Program-made: the position numbers and the translations under genes
Shown here: positions 36,154 through 43,920 of the stretch, in pieces
Position numbering within the stretch: position 1 is the first letter of the stretch
Layout: each line of letters begins with the position of its first letter
From: Oleiagrimonas soli
Lineage (GTDB): Bacteria > Pseudomonadota > Gammaproteobacteria > Xanthomonadales > Rhodanobacteraceae
Length of the DNA stretch: 64,000 nt
Reading direction: 5' to 3'
NCBI RefSeq assembly: GCF_000761445.1
Contig: NZ_KN196470.1
Span: 2,828,967 to 2,892,966, forward strand
Notes under the pieces: model-generated
The model's database searches: none
The model's input: only the letters and a program-made list of their open reading frames with translations
Told to the model about the DNA's origin: nothing

Positions 36154-37220
36154 GGCTCGTTCGGCTGGAACCAGTGCTCCGTGCGATTGACCACGCGCAC
36201 CACCGACAGCATCACCGGCACCTCCACCAGCACACCGACCACCGTCGCCAGCGCCGCGCCCGAGCGCAGGCCGAACAGGCTGATGGCCGTGGCCACGGCC
36301 AGCTCGAAGAAGTTGCTGGCGCCGATCAGCGCCGACGGCCCCGCCACGCAATGCGGCACACCAAGACGGCGGCTCAACAGGTAAGCCAGCCCGGCGTTGA
36401 AATAGACCTGGATGATGATCGGCACCGCCAGCAGCACGATCACCAGCGGCTGGCGCAGGATCGCCTCGCCCTGGAAGCCGAACAGCAGCACCAGCGTGGC
36501 CAGCAGCGCCGCCGTCGACCACGGATCGATCCGCTGCAGCGTACGCGCCAGCGCCGCCTCACCGCCACGCGCGAGCAACACGCGCCGCCAGATCTGCGCG
36601 ATCGCCACCGGCGCCACGATGTACAACCCGACCGACAGCAGCAGCGTCGCCCACGGCACGTGGATCGCCGCCACGCCCAGCAGCACCGCCACGATGGGCG
36701 CGAACGCGACCACCATGATGGCGTCGTTGAGCGCCACCTGCGCCAACGTGAAGTGCGGCTCGCCGCCGCACAGTCGCGACCACACGAACACCATCGCCGT
36801 GCACGGCGCCGCCGCCAGCAACACCAGACCGGCGATGTAGGCATCGTGCTCGCCGGCCGGCAGCCACGCCGCGAACACGTGGCGCACGAACAGCCAGCCC
36901 AGCAGCGCCATCGAGAATGGCTTCACCGCCCAGTTCACGAACAGCGTCACGCCGATGCCGCGGACCTGGCGGCGCACGCCAGCCAACTCCGCAAAGTCGA
37001 TGCGCAGCAGCATCGGCACGATCATCAGCCACACCAGTCCGGCCACCGGCAGGTTGATCTGATGCGCTTCCATCGCCGCCAGACGCGCAAAGGCATGCGG
37101 CAGCACATGGCCCAGCGCGATGCCTGCGACGATGCACAGCAGCACCCATACGCTCAGGTAGCGGGCGAAGAAACCGATGGCCGGCTGCGCTTCGCGCACC
37201 GTTTCCGCTGTCGCGCTCAT
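36150..37220 (-). CDS. acr3: ACR3-family arsenite efflux permease
   Basis: The 356-residue protein has about ten membrane helices and the ACR3 hallmarks: RYLSVWVLLCIVAGIALGH near the start, LMIVPMLLRIDF, the essential cysteine in AAAPCTAMVFVWS (Cys140), LNDAIMV, and GASNFFELAVATAI with the conserved glutamate. It exports arsenite using the proton gradient. Its start overlaps the arsC stop, and it is the last gene of the four-gene ars operon. Confidence 0.95.
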   Translation of the reverse strand: MSATAETVREAQPAIGFFARYLSVWVLLCIVAGIALGHVLPHAFARLAAMEAHQINLPVAGLVWLMIVPMLLRIDFAELAGVRRQVRGIGVTLFVNWAVKPFSMALLGWLFVRHVFAAWLPAGEHDAYIAGLVLLAAAPCTAMVFVWSRLCGGEPHFTLAQVALNDAIMVVAFAPIVAVLLGVAAIHVPWATLLLSVGLYIVAPVAIAQIWRRVLLARGGEAALARTLQRIDPWSTAALLATLVLLFGFQGEAILRQPLVIVLLAVPIIIQVYFNAGLAYLLSRRLGVPHCVAGPSALIGASNFFELAVATAISLFGLRSGAALATVVGVLVEVPVMLSVVRVVNRTEHWFQPNEP

Positions 37221-37720
37221 GCGTCGTCACCGCTTCGACCGATGTCGCGCAATGCACCCTGTAGCGCCAGCCGATCCAGCTTGTCCACGGGCAAGGCCAA
37301 CAGCAAGTCCACGCGACGTCGCAACAACATCCATGCCTGCACGTACGCGCGACGGCGCGTCTCCTCGTCGCCTTCGACCGCCGCCGGGTCGGGCACGCCC
37401 CAGTGCGCACTCACCGGATGACCGGGCCAGATCGGACAGACTTCGCCGGCCGCGTTGTCGCAGACGGTGATGACGATATCCATCGCCGGCGCTTCCGGCG
37501 TCCCGAACTCATCCCAACGCTTGCTGCGCAGCTCGCCTTCGTAACCGAACTCGCGCGCTAGCGCCTCGGCCATGGGCTGCACGCGGCCGGACGGATGACT
37601 GCCCGCGCTGTGCGCGACGAACCGCCCCGCGCCAAGCACGTTGAGCATCGCCTCGGCCATGACGCTGCGCGCGGAATTGCCCGTGCACAGAAACAATACG
37701 TGTCGGATCGGCGTGCTCAT
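37217..37720 (-). CDS. arsC: arsenate reductase, low-molecular-weight phosphatase fold
   Basis: The 167-residue enzyme reduces arsenate to arsenite, the form Acr3 can export. The phosphatase loop CTGNSAR (Cys12 to Arg18) is near the N-terminus. The two further redox cysteines appear as VCDNAAGEVC (Cys87 and Cys95), placing it in the thioredoxin-coupled ArsC group and not the glutaredoxin one. SHPSGRVQPMA and WGVPDPAAVEG are also typical. Its stop overlaps the acr3 start (ATGA), and it begins one base after the arsI stop. Confidence 0.94.
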   Translation of the reverse strand: MSTPIRHVLFLCTGNSARSVMAEAMLNVLGAGRFVAHSAGSHPSGRVQPMAEALAREFGYEGELRSKRWDEFGTPEAPAMDIVITVCDNAAGEVCPIWPGHPVSAHWGVPDPAAVEGDEETRRRAYVQAWMLLRRRVDLLLALPVDKLDRLALQGALRDIGRSGDDA

Positions 37721-37721
37721 G

Positions 37722-38186
37722 TCAGCAACACGCCTTGCTGGCGGCCTTTGCCGGAGCCGACGTCGCAGCCGCGCCGCAACAGGGGCCATCGCCCGCCGCC
37801 GCGTCCGGCGCGCCGGTGTAGGTGGTGGCCGAGCCGAGCGTGCGGAAGGTTTCCCAGCGCACGCCCTGCGGGTCCTGCGCCCAGAACTTGTCCGAGCGCG
37901 CATAGCAGCAGACCGTGCCCTGCTCGGCCAGCGCCACCGCGTCCGCCGCCTGCAGGCGCTCGCCCAGTTCGGCCAGCTCGTCCGACGCCTCGGCCTGCAG
38001 GCCGAGATGATCGATGCCGACCGCGCCGCCGCGCTGCGAGATCGCGAAGTTCACCCGCGGATCGTCCAGCATCCATTTCGCGTAGTCGGACTCGACCACG
38101 CTCGGCGCCACGCCGAACAGCATGCGGTAGAAGCCGATGCTGGCTTCGAGGTCGTCGACGTTGACGTGTACGTGGAAGCGTTTCAT
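37722..38186 (-). CDS. arsI: ArsI/CadI-family metalloenzyme (C-As lyase-like)
   Basis: The 154-residue VOC-fold protein has FHVHVNVDDLEASIGFYRMLF (first histidine ligand), GIDHLGLQAE (second) and ARSDKFWAQDPQGVRWE (acid ligand), plus the adjacent cysteines in TVCCYARSD that bind trivalent organoarsenicals in ArsI. ArsI breaks the carbon-arsenic bond of methylarsenite. It ends with a cysteine-bearing tail (GPCCG, KACC) not part of the core. GGAGAC precedes the ATG. It overlaps the arsR stop and lies just upstream of arsC. CadI annotations (cadmium-induced) cover the same family. Confidence 0.88.
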   Translation of the reverse strand: MKRFHVHVNVDDLEASIGFYRMLFGVAPSVVESDYAKWMLDDPRVNFAISQRGGAVGIDHLGLQAEASDELAELGERLQAADAVALAEQGTVCCYARSDKFWAQDPQGVRWETFRTLGSATTYTGAPDAAAGDGPCCGAAATSAPAKAASKACC

Positions 38187-38524
38187 CGCGAAGTCTCCTT
38201 GCAGGATTCGGTACCGCGCGGCGCACAGACCGCATCCGCCGAACCGGCGCAACAGTTGTCGGTGAGAAAGTCGAGCAGACCGTTCATGCGGGCGTAGTCC
38301 GCGCGGCACTGGATGACGCGGCCACGCCGCTCGTCGGCCACCAGCTCGGCCTGCCGCAGCTGATTCAGATGATGGTTGAGCGTGGCGCCCGCCAGCCCGG
38401 TCGCGCCGGCCAGTTCGCCCACGGCCATGCCCTCGCCGCCGGCCTGCACCAGCAGGCGGAACAGGGCCAGGCGATGTTCGTGCGCCAGGGCGGTCAGGCA
38501 CTGCAGGGCATTGTTCGATTCCAT
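38183..38524 (-). CDS. arsR: ArsR-family arsenic-responsive repressor
   Basis: The 113-residue winged-helix repressor has LAHEHRLALFRLLV, the recognition helix AGATLNHHLNQLRQAELV and the wing RGRVIQCRA. The usual ELCVCDL metal site is replaced by GELAGATGL; instead three cysteines lie at the C-terminus (Cys91, Cys92, Cys100 in NCCAGSADAVC), resembling the As(III) site of the Acidithiobacillus-type ArsR. This is the first gene of the ars operon. A 16-bp dyad just upstream of the start is its probable operator. Confidence 0.92.
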   Translation of the reverse strand: MESNNALQCLTALAHEHRLALFRLLVQAGGEGMAVGELAGATGLAGATLNHHLNQLRQAELVADERRGRVIQCRADYARMNGLLDFLTDNCCAGSADAVCAPRGTESCKETSR

Positions 38525-38532
38525 GTTTCTAG

Positions 38533-38548
38533 AATTATGGAAATAATT
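38533..38548. promoter_or_regulatory. probable ArsR operator
   Basis: AATTAT-GGAA-ATAATT is a perfect 6-bp inverted repeat nine bases upstream of the arsR start. On the minus strand TTGACG (38559-38554) and a CATAAT/TAATTC box flank or overlap it, so bound ArsR would block the promoter. Confidence 0.7.
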
Positions 38549-38625
38549 GCTTTCGTCAAGCGATACGTAAGATGCACCCCGCCCGGTTCGTCCTTTGGTG
38601 TAAACACCCCAGGAGACGAACCGTG

Positions 38626-39186
38626 ATGCGATCGACCGCGATGGATGACCCTTCCGCCCGGCAAGCCGCCACACCGGAACAGACCGCCGAGCTGGCCCGC
38701 GCCTACGGCCGCATGGTGTTTTCGGCGGCCTATCAGGTCCTCGGCGACCACGCCCGCGCCGAGGACGTGCAGCAGGACGTGTTCCTGCGTCTGATGCAGC
38801 GTCCGCTGGGCCGCGTGGATGCCTGGCCGGCTCTGCTGAAGACCCTGGCCGTACGCATGGCCATCGATCAGCTGCGCCGCCACCACCGCTGGCAGCGACT
38901 GCTGCCGATCTGGCGGGCCGGCCGCGACGAGGTCGGCAACGACAGCGCCGACCGGCATGTCGAACGCACCCAGCAGGCCGCTCGACTGCGCCATGCGCTG
39001 TTCCGGCTGCCGGCCAGGGAAGCGGAATGCTTCGCCCTGCGCTGCCTGCACGGCATGGACGTCGCCGAGATCGCCCGCAGCAGCGGCATGACCGCCAATC
39101 ACGTGAGCGTCTGCTTGCACCGCGCCGTACGCAAGCTCGAGTCCGACCTGGGGACGAGCACGCCCGCCACCGAGGAGAACCTGTGA
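38626..39186 (+). CDS. ECF sigma factor
   Basis: The 186-residue protein contains sigma region 2 (RAYGRMVFSAAYQVLGDHARAEDVQQDVFLRLM) and region 4 (LPAREAECFALRCLHGMDVAEIARSSGMTANHVSVCLHRA), without region 3, the layout of extracytoplasmic-function sigma factors. The region-4 helix-turn-helix is clear. AGGAGAC lies eight bases upstream of the ATG; a GTG directly before is also in frame. The next gene starts within its stop codon (TGATG), so the two are coupled. It is divergent from arsR with 101 bases between. The inducing signal is unknown. Confidence 0.92.
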   Translation: MRSTAMDDPSARQAATPEQTAELARAYGRMVFSAAYQVLGDHARAEDVQQDVFLRLMQRPLGRVDAWPALLKTLAVRMAIDQLRRHHRWQRLLPIWRAGRDEVGNDSADRHVERTQQAARLRHALFRLPAREAECFALRCLHGMDVAEIARSSGMTANHVSVCLHRAVRKLESDLGTSTPATEENL

Positions 39187-39965
39187 TGACCACGCAAACG
39201 CCCCTGTCCCCGAACCTGAAGTCCCACGTGAACGCCATGACCGAGCTGCCCCCCGACACCGCCCGCCTCGACGACGCCCAGCAGCGTCTGGAAGCCCGCA
39301 TCGCCCGCCGGCGCCCGCGTACCTGCCTGACCCGCGGCATCGCCTGGGTCGGCGCCGCCTGCACCGCCATGCTGGCCGTGGCCCTGATGCTGGGTCCGTC
39401 GCTGACCGGCCACCGCGACGCCGAGGCCTTCGCCGCCGTGCAGCACCAGCTGCGCGACTTCCGCACCCTGCAGGTGACCGTCGTCCAGCGCGCCAACGGC
39501 CAGGACCTGCCGACGATCCACACCTGGGCCGACCGCGCCGGCGACGTGCGCACCGACATCGGCGATGCCACCAGCGTCATCGTCAACGTGCAGCAGCGCA
39601 TCCTGCTGACCCTGCTGCACGGTCCGCGCAAGGCCATGCGCGTGCCGTTGCCCGACGACGTCGAACACACCGGCGAGAAGTCGCTAGGCTGGCTGAAGCA
39701 GGTGCGCGACTTCCAGGGCAAGGCCAGGCCCCTGCCCGGCACCCGCACCATCGACGGCTACATCACGCACGGCTGGGCGCTGGACACCGGCGGCATGCAC
39801 ATCGAGCTGTGGGCCGACGCCGAGCAGATGCCGCGCGCCGTCGACATCGCCGGCAGCACGAACCTTCACCAGCGGCTGAAGCTAGTCGTGAACCAGCCCA
39901 TCGATCCGTCGCGCTTCAGCGTCGCGCTGCCCGCCGGCTACACCCTGGTGCAACCGGACGAATGA
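39186..39965 (+). CDS. single-pass membrane protein, probable anti-sigma partner
   Basis: The 259-residue protein has a 49-residue cytoplasmic N-terminus, one membrane helix (about 50-70, GIAWVGAACTAMLAVALMLG) and a periplasmic domain of about 190 residues. The periplasmic part (DAEAFAAVQHQLRDFRTLQV..., HIELWADAEQMPRAVDI, DPSRFSVALPAGYTLV) resembles the lipid-binding LolA-like folds in general pattern. It is translationally coupled to the ECF sigma gene, which is the usual arrangement of sigma/anti-sigma pairs. Role as anti-sigma factor is inferred from position and topology; the N-terminal part lacks a clear zinc-finger motif. Confidence 0.65.
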   Translation: MTTQTPLSPNLKSHVNAMTELPPDTARLDDAQQRLEARIARRRPRTCLTRGIAWVGAACTAMLAVALMLGPSLTGHRDAEAFAAVQHQLRDFRTLQVTVVQRANGQDLPTIHTWADRAGDVRTDIGDATSVIVNVQQRILLTLLHGPRKAMRVPLPDDVEHTGEKSLGWLKQVRDFQGKARPLPGTRTIDGYITHGWALDTGGMHIELWADAEQMPRAVDIAGSTNLHQRLKLVVNQPIDPSRFSVALPAGYTLVQPDE

Positions 39966-40109
39966 GCCTTCACCCGGCGGCGCGGACCCACCGCGCTGCC
40001 GCCCCGTCACGACACGCGCGGCCCCTGCGGCCGCGCTTGCACATCCGCCCCGATTCCGACACCATTCTCTCTATCTTGATAAAGAGATACATATTCAGGA
40101 ACCGGCCCC

Positions 40110-40931
40110 ATGACCGTCATCTCGCTGGAATTCTTCCCGCCCAAAACCGACAAGCAGCGCGCCCAGTTTGAACAGGCTTTGCCGCAATTGCGTAGCCTCG
40201 ATCCCGAATACGCCAGCGTCACCTTCGGCGCCGGCGGCTCCACCCTCAGCTACACCCCGCAGACCGTGAAGGCACTGATGGACGCGGGCCTGGACAGCGC
40301 GCCGCATCTGTCGTGCATGGGCGGCACGCGCGAAGAGATCGCCGCGCTGCTGGACGACTACAAGGCCATGGGCTGCCGCCGTCTGGTGGCGCTGCGCGGC
40401 GACATGCCCTCGGGCATGGCCGGCCCGGGCGACTTCAGCTACGCCTCCGAGCTGGTCGCCTTCATCCGCGAACACGCCGGCGACCACTTCCACATCGAAG
40501 TGGCCTGCTACCCGGAGACGCACCCGCAAGCCGACGATGCGCTGGCCGATCTGCGCCACTTCAAGCACAAGGTCGAGTGCGGCGCGAACGGCGCCATCAC
40601 GCAGTACTTCTTCAATCCGGACGCGTATTTCCACTTCGTCGACGACGCCCGCAAGGCCGGCATCGACGTGCCGATCGTGCCGGGCATCATGCCGATCTCG
40701 AACTTCACCCAGCTCAAGCGCTTCTCCGACACCTGCGGCGCGGAGATTCCGCGCTGGATCGCCAAGCGCATGCAGGCCTACGGCGACGACGTCGACAGCG
40801 TGCGCGAACTGGGCGCCGACATCGTCGCCGGCCTGTGCCGCCGACTGCTGGAAGGCGGCGCGCCCGGCCTGCACATGTACACCCTGAACCGCGCGGTGGC
40901 GACGATGGCGGTGGTCGAGCGCCTGCGCTGA
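40110..40931 (+). CDS. metF: methylenetetrahydrofolate reductase
   Basis: The 273-residue flavoenzyme reduces 5,10-methylene-THF to 5-methyl-THF for methionine synthesis. Recognisable segments are SLEFFPPKTD, YASVTFGAGGST, HLSCMGGTREEI, RRLVALRGDMPSG (flavin site), FHIEVACYPETHP and ANGAITQYFFNPDAYFHF, then IVPGIMPISN and the closing GLHMYTLNRA. Size matches bacterial MetF. It belongs with ahcY in the methyl cycle, which supports the idea that the intervening ars and ECF genes are a later insertion. Confidence 0.97.
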   Translation: MTVISLEFFPPKTDKQRAQFEQALPQLRSLDPEYASVTFGAGGSTLSYTPQTVKALMDAGLDSAPHLSCMGGTREEIAALLDDYKAMGCRRLVALRGDMPSGMAGPGDFSYASELVAFIREHAGDHFHIEVACYPETHPQADDALADLRHFKHKVECGANGAITQYFFNPDAYFHFVDDARKAGIDVPIVPGIMPISNFTQLKRFSDTCGAEIPRWIAKRMQAYGDDVDSVRELGADIVAGLCRRLLEGGAPGLHMYTLNRAVATMAVVERLR

Positions 40932-40976
40932 GCGGCATTCAGCCGCGGGCCGGCGCACGCGGCGTATGCTGCGACG

Positions 40977-41531
40977 ATGTTGCGACTGGCGCTCATCCTC
41001 GTGCTGCTGACGCTGGCGTCGGTCTGCCATGCGCAGTCCGCCGTGCATCACTGCGTGTCGGCCGACGGCACGCCGGTATTCACCGATCAACCCTGTGGCA
41101 GCATGCAGGCCGCGCGCATCGGCGCGGTCCAGCCTTCGTCATCAAGGACAGAACACGCCTGCCCCGCCACGCGTGAAGCGCTTCGCCAGCGCGTGGCCGC
41201 CGCCTTCGTCGCGCATGATGCCAACGCGCTGGCCGGCCTGATGCTGTGGCAAGGCTACGGCGATGTCGAAGCCGTGCAGGAAGTGGCGCGCATGCATCGG
41301 CTCATGCAGCATCCGCTGCTGAACGTCACCGATGGGGCGGATACCTCGCCACCCTCGGCACAACCGCTTTCCGCGATGCCTCCCGTGCCCGACGCGGATG
41401 TCGACACGACGATCGACGTCATGCCCGACGACGACCTCGAAGTGCATCTCGGTGGCGTGGAGGCCCGCGAAAGCGGCCCGGTCCGCTTCCAGGTCGTGAC
41501 GCGCGCCGGCTGCTACTGGCTGCTTCCCTGA
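40977..41531 (+). CDS. secreted DUF4124 protein
   Basis: The 184-residue protein has a signal peptide (LALILVLLTLASVCHAQS) and then the short DUF4124 motif near its start: VHHCVSADGTPVFTDQPCG, in which paired cysteines form a small periplasmic module. The remainder is low complexity with an alanine-rich middle and an acidic stretch (VDTTIDVMPDDDLEVHLGG), ending near a final cysteine (GCYWLLP). Function unknown. It stands between metF and ilvE with 45 and 101 bases on either side. Confidence 0.75.
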   Translation: MLRLALILVLLTLASVCHAQSAVHHCVSADGTPVFTDQPCGSMQAARIGAVQPSSSRTEHACPATREALRQRVAAAFVAHDANALAGLMLWQGYGDVEAVQEVARMHRLMQHPLLNVTDGADTSPPSAQPLSAMPPVPDADVDTTIDVMPDDDLEVHLGGVEARESGPVRFQVVTRAGCYWLLP

Positions 41532-41632
41532 CGACGACCGCCGCCGGTACACCCCGGCGGCAATGACCGCGAGCACATGCCCCATCGCCGCGCAGCCGGT
41601 ATCATGGAGGGATTGTCCGAGGAGAATGCATC

Positions 41633-42550
41633 ATGGCGACCAACTACCCCGAGTGGATCTGGCACAACGGCGAAATCATGCCCTGGCAGAACGCCACCGT
41701 GCATGTCATGGCGCATGCGCTGCACTACGGGTCTTCGGTGTTCGAGGGCATCCGCAGCTACGTGACGCCGAACGGTCCGGCCATCTTCCGTCTGCAGGAC
41801 CACCTCAAGCGTCTGTTCCACTCGGCCAAGATCTACGACATGGACATGCCGTTCACGCAGGCGCAACTGAGCGCCGCCTGCCACGAAGTCATCCAGCGCA
41901 ACGGCCTGGAGAAGGCCTACCTGCGTCCGCTGGCCTTCCGCAGCCTGGGCGGCCTGTCGCTCTCGGCCAACTGCCCGACCGAAGTCACCGTCGCGGCCTG
42001 GGAAATGGGCACCTACCTCGGCGCCGAAGCACTGGAGAATGGCATCGACGCCTGCGTGTCCAGCTGGCAGCGCTTCGCACCCAACACCATTCCGGCCGGC
42101 GCCAAGGCCGGCGGCAACTACCTGTCCGGTCAGCTGGTCGCGCGCGAAGCGCGCCGCCTGGGCTTCGGCGAGGGCATCGCGTTGGCCTCGACCGGATTGC
42201 TCAGCGAAGGCGCCGGCGAGAACATCTTCCTGGTCTTCGGCGAGCAGATGTTCACCGTGCCGGTCAGCGCGGCGATCCTCAACGGCATCACCCGCGACAC
42301 CCTGATGAAGCTGGCGCGCATCGACGGCATCGAGGTGATCGAACGCGACATGCCGCGCGAATACCTGTACCTGGCCGACGAAGTGTTCATGTGCGGCACG
42401 GCTGCCGAGATCACGCCGATCCGTTCGGTCGACGGCAAGCCGGTCGGCAGCGGCAAGGCCGGCCCGATCACGCGGCGCATGCAGGCGTTGTTCTTCGGCC
42501 TGTTCGACGGCCGCACACCAGATCTGGAAGGCTGGCTGGAACCGGTCTGA
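41633..42550 (+). CDS. ilvE: branched-chain amino acid aminotransferase
   Basis: The 305-residue PLP enzyme interconverts leucine, isoleucine and valine with their keto acids. Class IV landmarks are HYGSSVFEGIRSY, RLQDHLKRLFHSAKI, YLRPLAFRSLGG, the PLP lysine Lys158 in AGAKAGGNYL, EGIALASTGLLSEGAGENIFLV, and MCGTAAEITPI near the end. Length and motifs match E. coli IlvE. A TATCAT box at 41600-41605 and AGGAGA seven bases before the ATG serve as promoter and ribosome site. Confidence 0.96.
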   Translation: MATNYPEWIWHNGEIMPWQNATVHVMAHALHYGSSVFEGIRSYVTPNGPAIFRLQDHLKRLFHSAKIYDMDMPFTQAQLSAACHEVIQRNGLEKAYLRPLAFRSLGGLSLSANCPTEVTVAAWEMGTYLGAEALENGIDACVSSWQRFAPNTIPAGAKAGGNYLSGQLVAREARRLGFGEGIALASTGLLSEGAGENIFLVFGEQMFTVPVSAAILNGITRDTLMKLARIDGIEVIERDMPREYLYLADEVFMCGTAAEITPIRSVDGKPVGSGKAGPITRRMQALFFGLFDGRTPDLEGWLEPV

Positions 42551-42590
42551 GGCATCGATCGGCGCCAGCGCGCGTTCGGGTACCCCAAAA

Positions 42591-42615
42591 CGTGAATCCT
42601 GTCATAGTATTCACG
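42591..42615. promoter_or_regulatory. inverted repeat over the methyltransferase start
   Basis: CGTGAAT-N11-ATTCACG is a perfect 7-bp inverted repeat ending one base before the methyltransferase ATG at 42617. The spacer and right arm contain TAGTAT, which would be the -10 of a leaderless transcript. It looks like an operator, or a hairpin blocking translation. Partial copies of ATTCAC/GTGA occur again around 43470-43500, ahead of the first peptide gene. Confidence 0.5.
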
Positions 42616-42616
42616 C

Positions 42617-43471
42617 ATGGATACCGCTCAGACCGAAACGGACATGCCCAACCCGCGCGGCAGCATCGCCTGCGTGGGCCTGGGCATGGTCCTTGGATCG
42701 CACCTCAGTCCGCTGTCGCGCAGCCACATCGAACAGGCCGACGTGGTCTTCGCCGCGCTGTCCGACGGCATCGTCGAACTGTGGCTCGAACGCATGCATC
42801 CGGACGTGCGCAGCCTGCAGTCCTACTACGGCGACGGCACCGACAAGCCGCGCATCGATACCTACCGCGAATGGGTCGAGGTCATGATGACCGAGGTGCG
42901 GGCCGGCAAGAAGGTCTGCGCCGTCTTCTACGGTCATCCGGGCGTGTTCGCCTGGTCTCCGCACGAAGTCATCCGCGTGGCGCGCGAAGAGGGCTTCGCT
43001 GCGCACATGGAGCCCGGAATTTCTGCCGAAGACTGCCTTTACGCCGATGTCGGCATCGACCCGGGCCGTTGCGGTTGTCAGCACTACGAAGCAACACAGC
43101 TTCTGTTCTACAAGACACCGCTGAACCCGCAAGCCTATCTGGTGCTCTGGCAGGTCGGGTTGGTCGGCGATCTGTCCATGAAGCGTTTTTCCACCGGACC
43201 TGAGTACCGCCAGGTGCTGGTCGACGTCCTTTCGCACGACTATCCGCTGGATCACGAAGCGATTATCTACCGTGGTGCAACGCTGCCGATCCAGCAGCCA
43301 CGGATTCGCCGCACTACCTTGCGCGAGTTGCCTGACACCGATATCAGCAGTGAGGAGACCGTCGTACTCCCCCCCACACAGTCGCTGACCAGCAACGATG
43401 AGATCCTGCGGCGACTTACGGAAATCGATCGTGCCCAGATCACCTCGGCGAACACAAATGGGGGCATCTGA
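42617..43471 (+). CDS. borosin-type peptide backbone N-methyltransferase (split form)
   Basis: The 284-residue SAM enzyme has the tetrapyrrole-methylase fold with motifs specific to the borosin branch: IACVGLGMVLGSHLS (residues 17-31), YYGDGTDKPRIDTYREWVEVM (70-90), VCAVFYGHPGVFAWSPHEV (100-118) and PGISAEDCLYADVGIDPGRCGCQHYEAT (133-160). This set closely resembles fungal OphMA and the bacterial split enzyme SonM, which methylate backbone amides of a peptide core. OphMA carries its core as a C-terminal fusion; this protein ends at about residue 284 without one, so the substrate must be a separate peptide. Two matching peptides follow. Iterative methylation of those is inferred. Confidence 0.82.
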   Translation: MDTAQTETDMPNPRGSIACVGLGMVLGSHLSPLSRSHIEQADVVFAALSDGIVELWLERMHPDVRSLQSYYGDGTDKPRIDTYREWVEVMMTEVRAGKKVCAVFYGHPGVFAWSPHEVIRVAREEGFAAHMEPGISAEDCLYADVGIDPGRCGCQHYEATQLLFYKTPLNPQAYLVLWQVGLVGDLSMKRFSTGPEYRQVLVDVLSHDYPLDHEAIIYRGATLPIQQPRIRRTTLRELPDTDISSEETVVLPPTQSLTSNDEILRRLTEIDRAQITSANTNGGI

Positions 43472-43624
43472 AATTCACTTGTGATACATCGTAGGTGAGA
43501 ATAAGCAACGCGATACATGCCCGAATGGATGCAGCGCTGGCACGCACCCGATGCAACTGCGCCGGCAAGGCAACACCCGTGAGACACGGGACCGTCTATC
43601 CACAATCAGCAACAGGGGTCATCC

Positions 43625-43894
43625 ATGACAAACACTATCGATCTATTGGAATCTATTGCCACGGATGCTTCGCTGCGGCATGCGCCCGCTCATGATCTCG
43701 AACAGATGCTGGATGCGATGCACGCCAGCGATGCTTTAAAGCAGGCTGTCAGAACAGGGGACGCTGTCCATGTGAAGATCGAACTGGGCGGCAAGGACGG
43801 CTCCGTCAATCAGAATCCGCCGCCCTCAAACATCCACATGCCCCCGCCGCCGCCGCCCCCGCCGCCGTCACCCGGCGAAAGCATTATCTCCTAA
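43625..43894 (+). CDS. borosin-like precursor peptide 1 (leader domain plus proline-rich tail)
   Basis: The 89-residue peptide has a helical N-terminal part of about 58 residues (TIDLLE, TDASLR, LEQMLDAMHASDALKQA, TGD) resembling the borosin binding domain that recruits the methyltransferase. The tail from residue 59 reads SVNQNPPPSNIHM, then a run of nine prolines, then SPGESIIS. It lies 153 bases downstream of the methyltransferase and has AGGGG before the ATG. It shares 29 of 66 leading residues, with no gap, with precursor 2, and QNPP falls at residues 63-66 in both. Whether the tail is the modified core is unproved: proline itself has no amide hydrogen. Confidence 0.75.
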   Translation: MTNTIDLLESIATDASLRHAPAHDLEQMLDAMHASDALKQAVRTGDAVHVKIELGGKDGSVNQNPPPSNIHMPPPPPPPPPSPGESIIS

Positions 43895-43920
43895 GCAAAA
43901 GGCGCTGGCCTCCATTGCCC

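Noticed and set aside
43541..43560. A TGGCACG half site before precursor peptide 1, resembling a sigma-54 -24 box
   Set aside because: No GC element lies at the required spacing; the bases after the four-base gap are CGAT, not TTGC.
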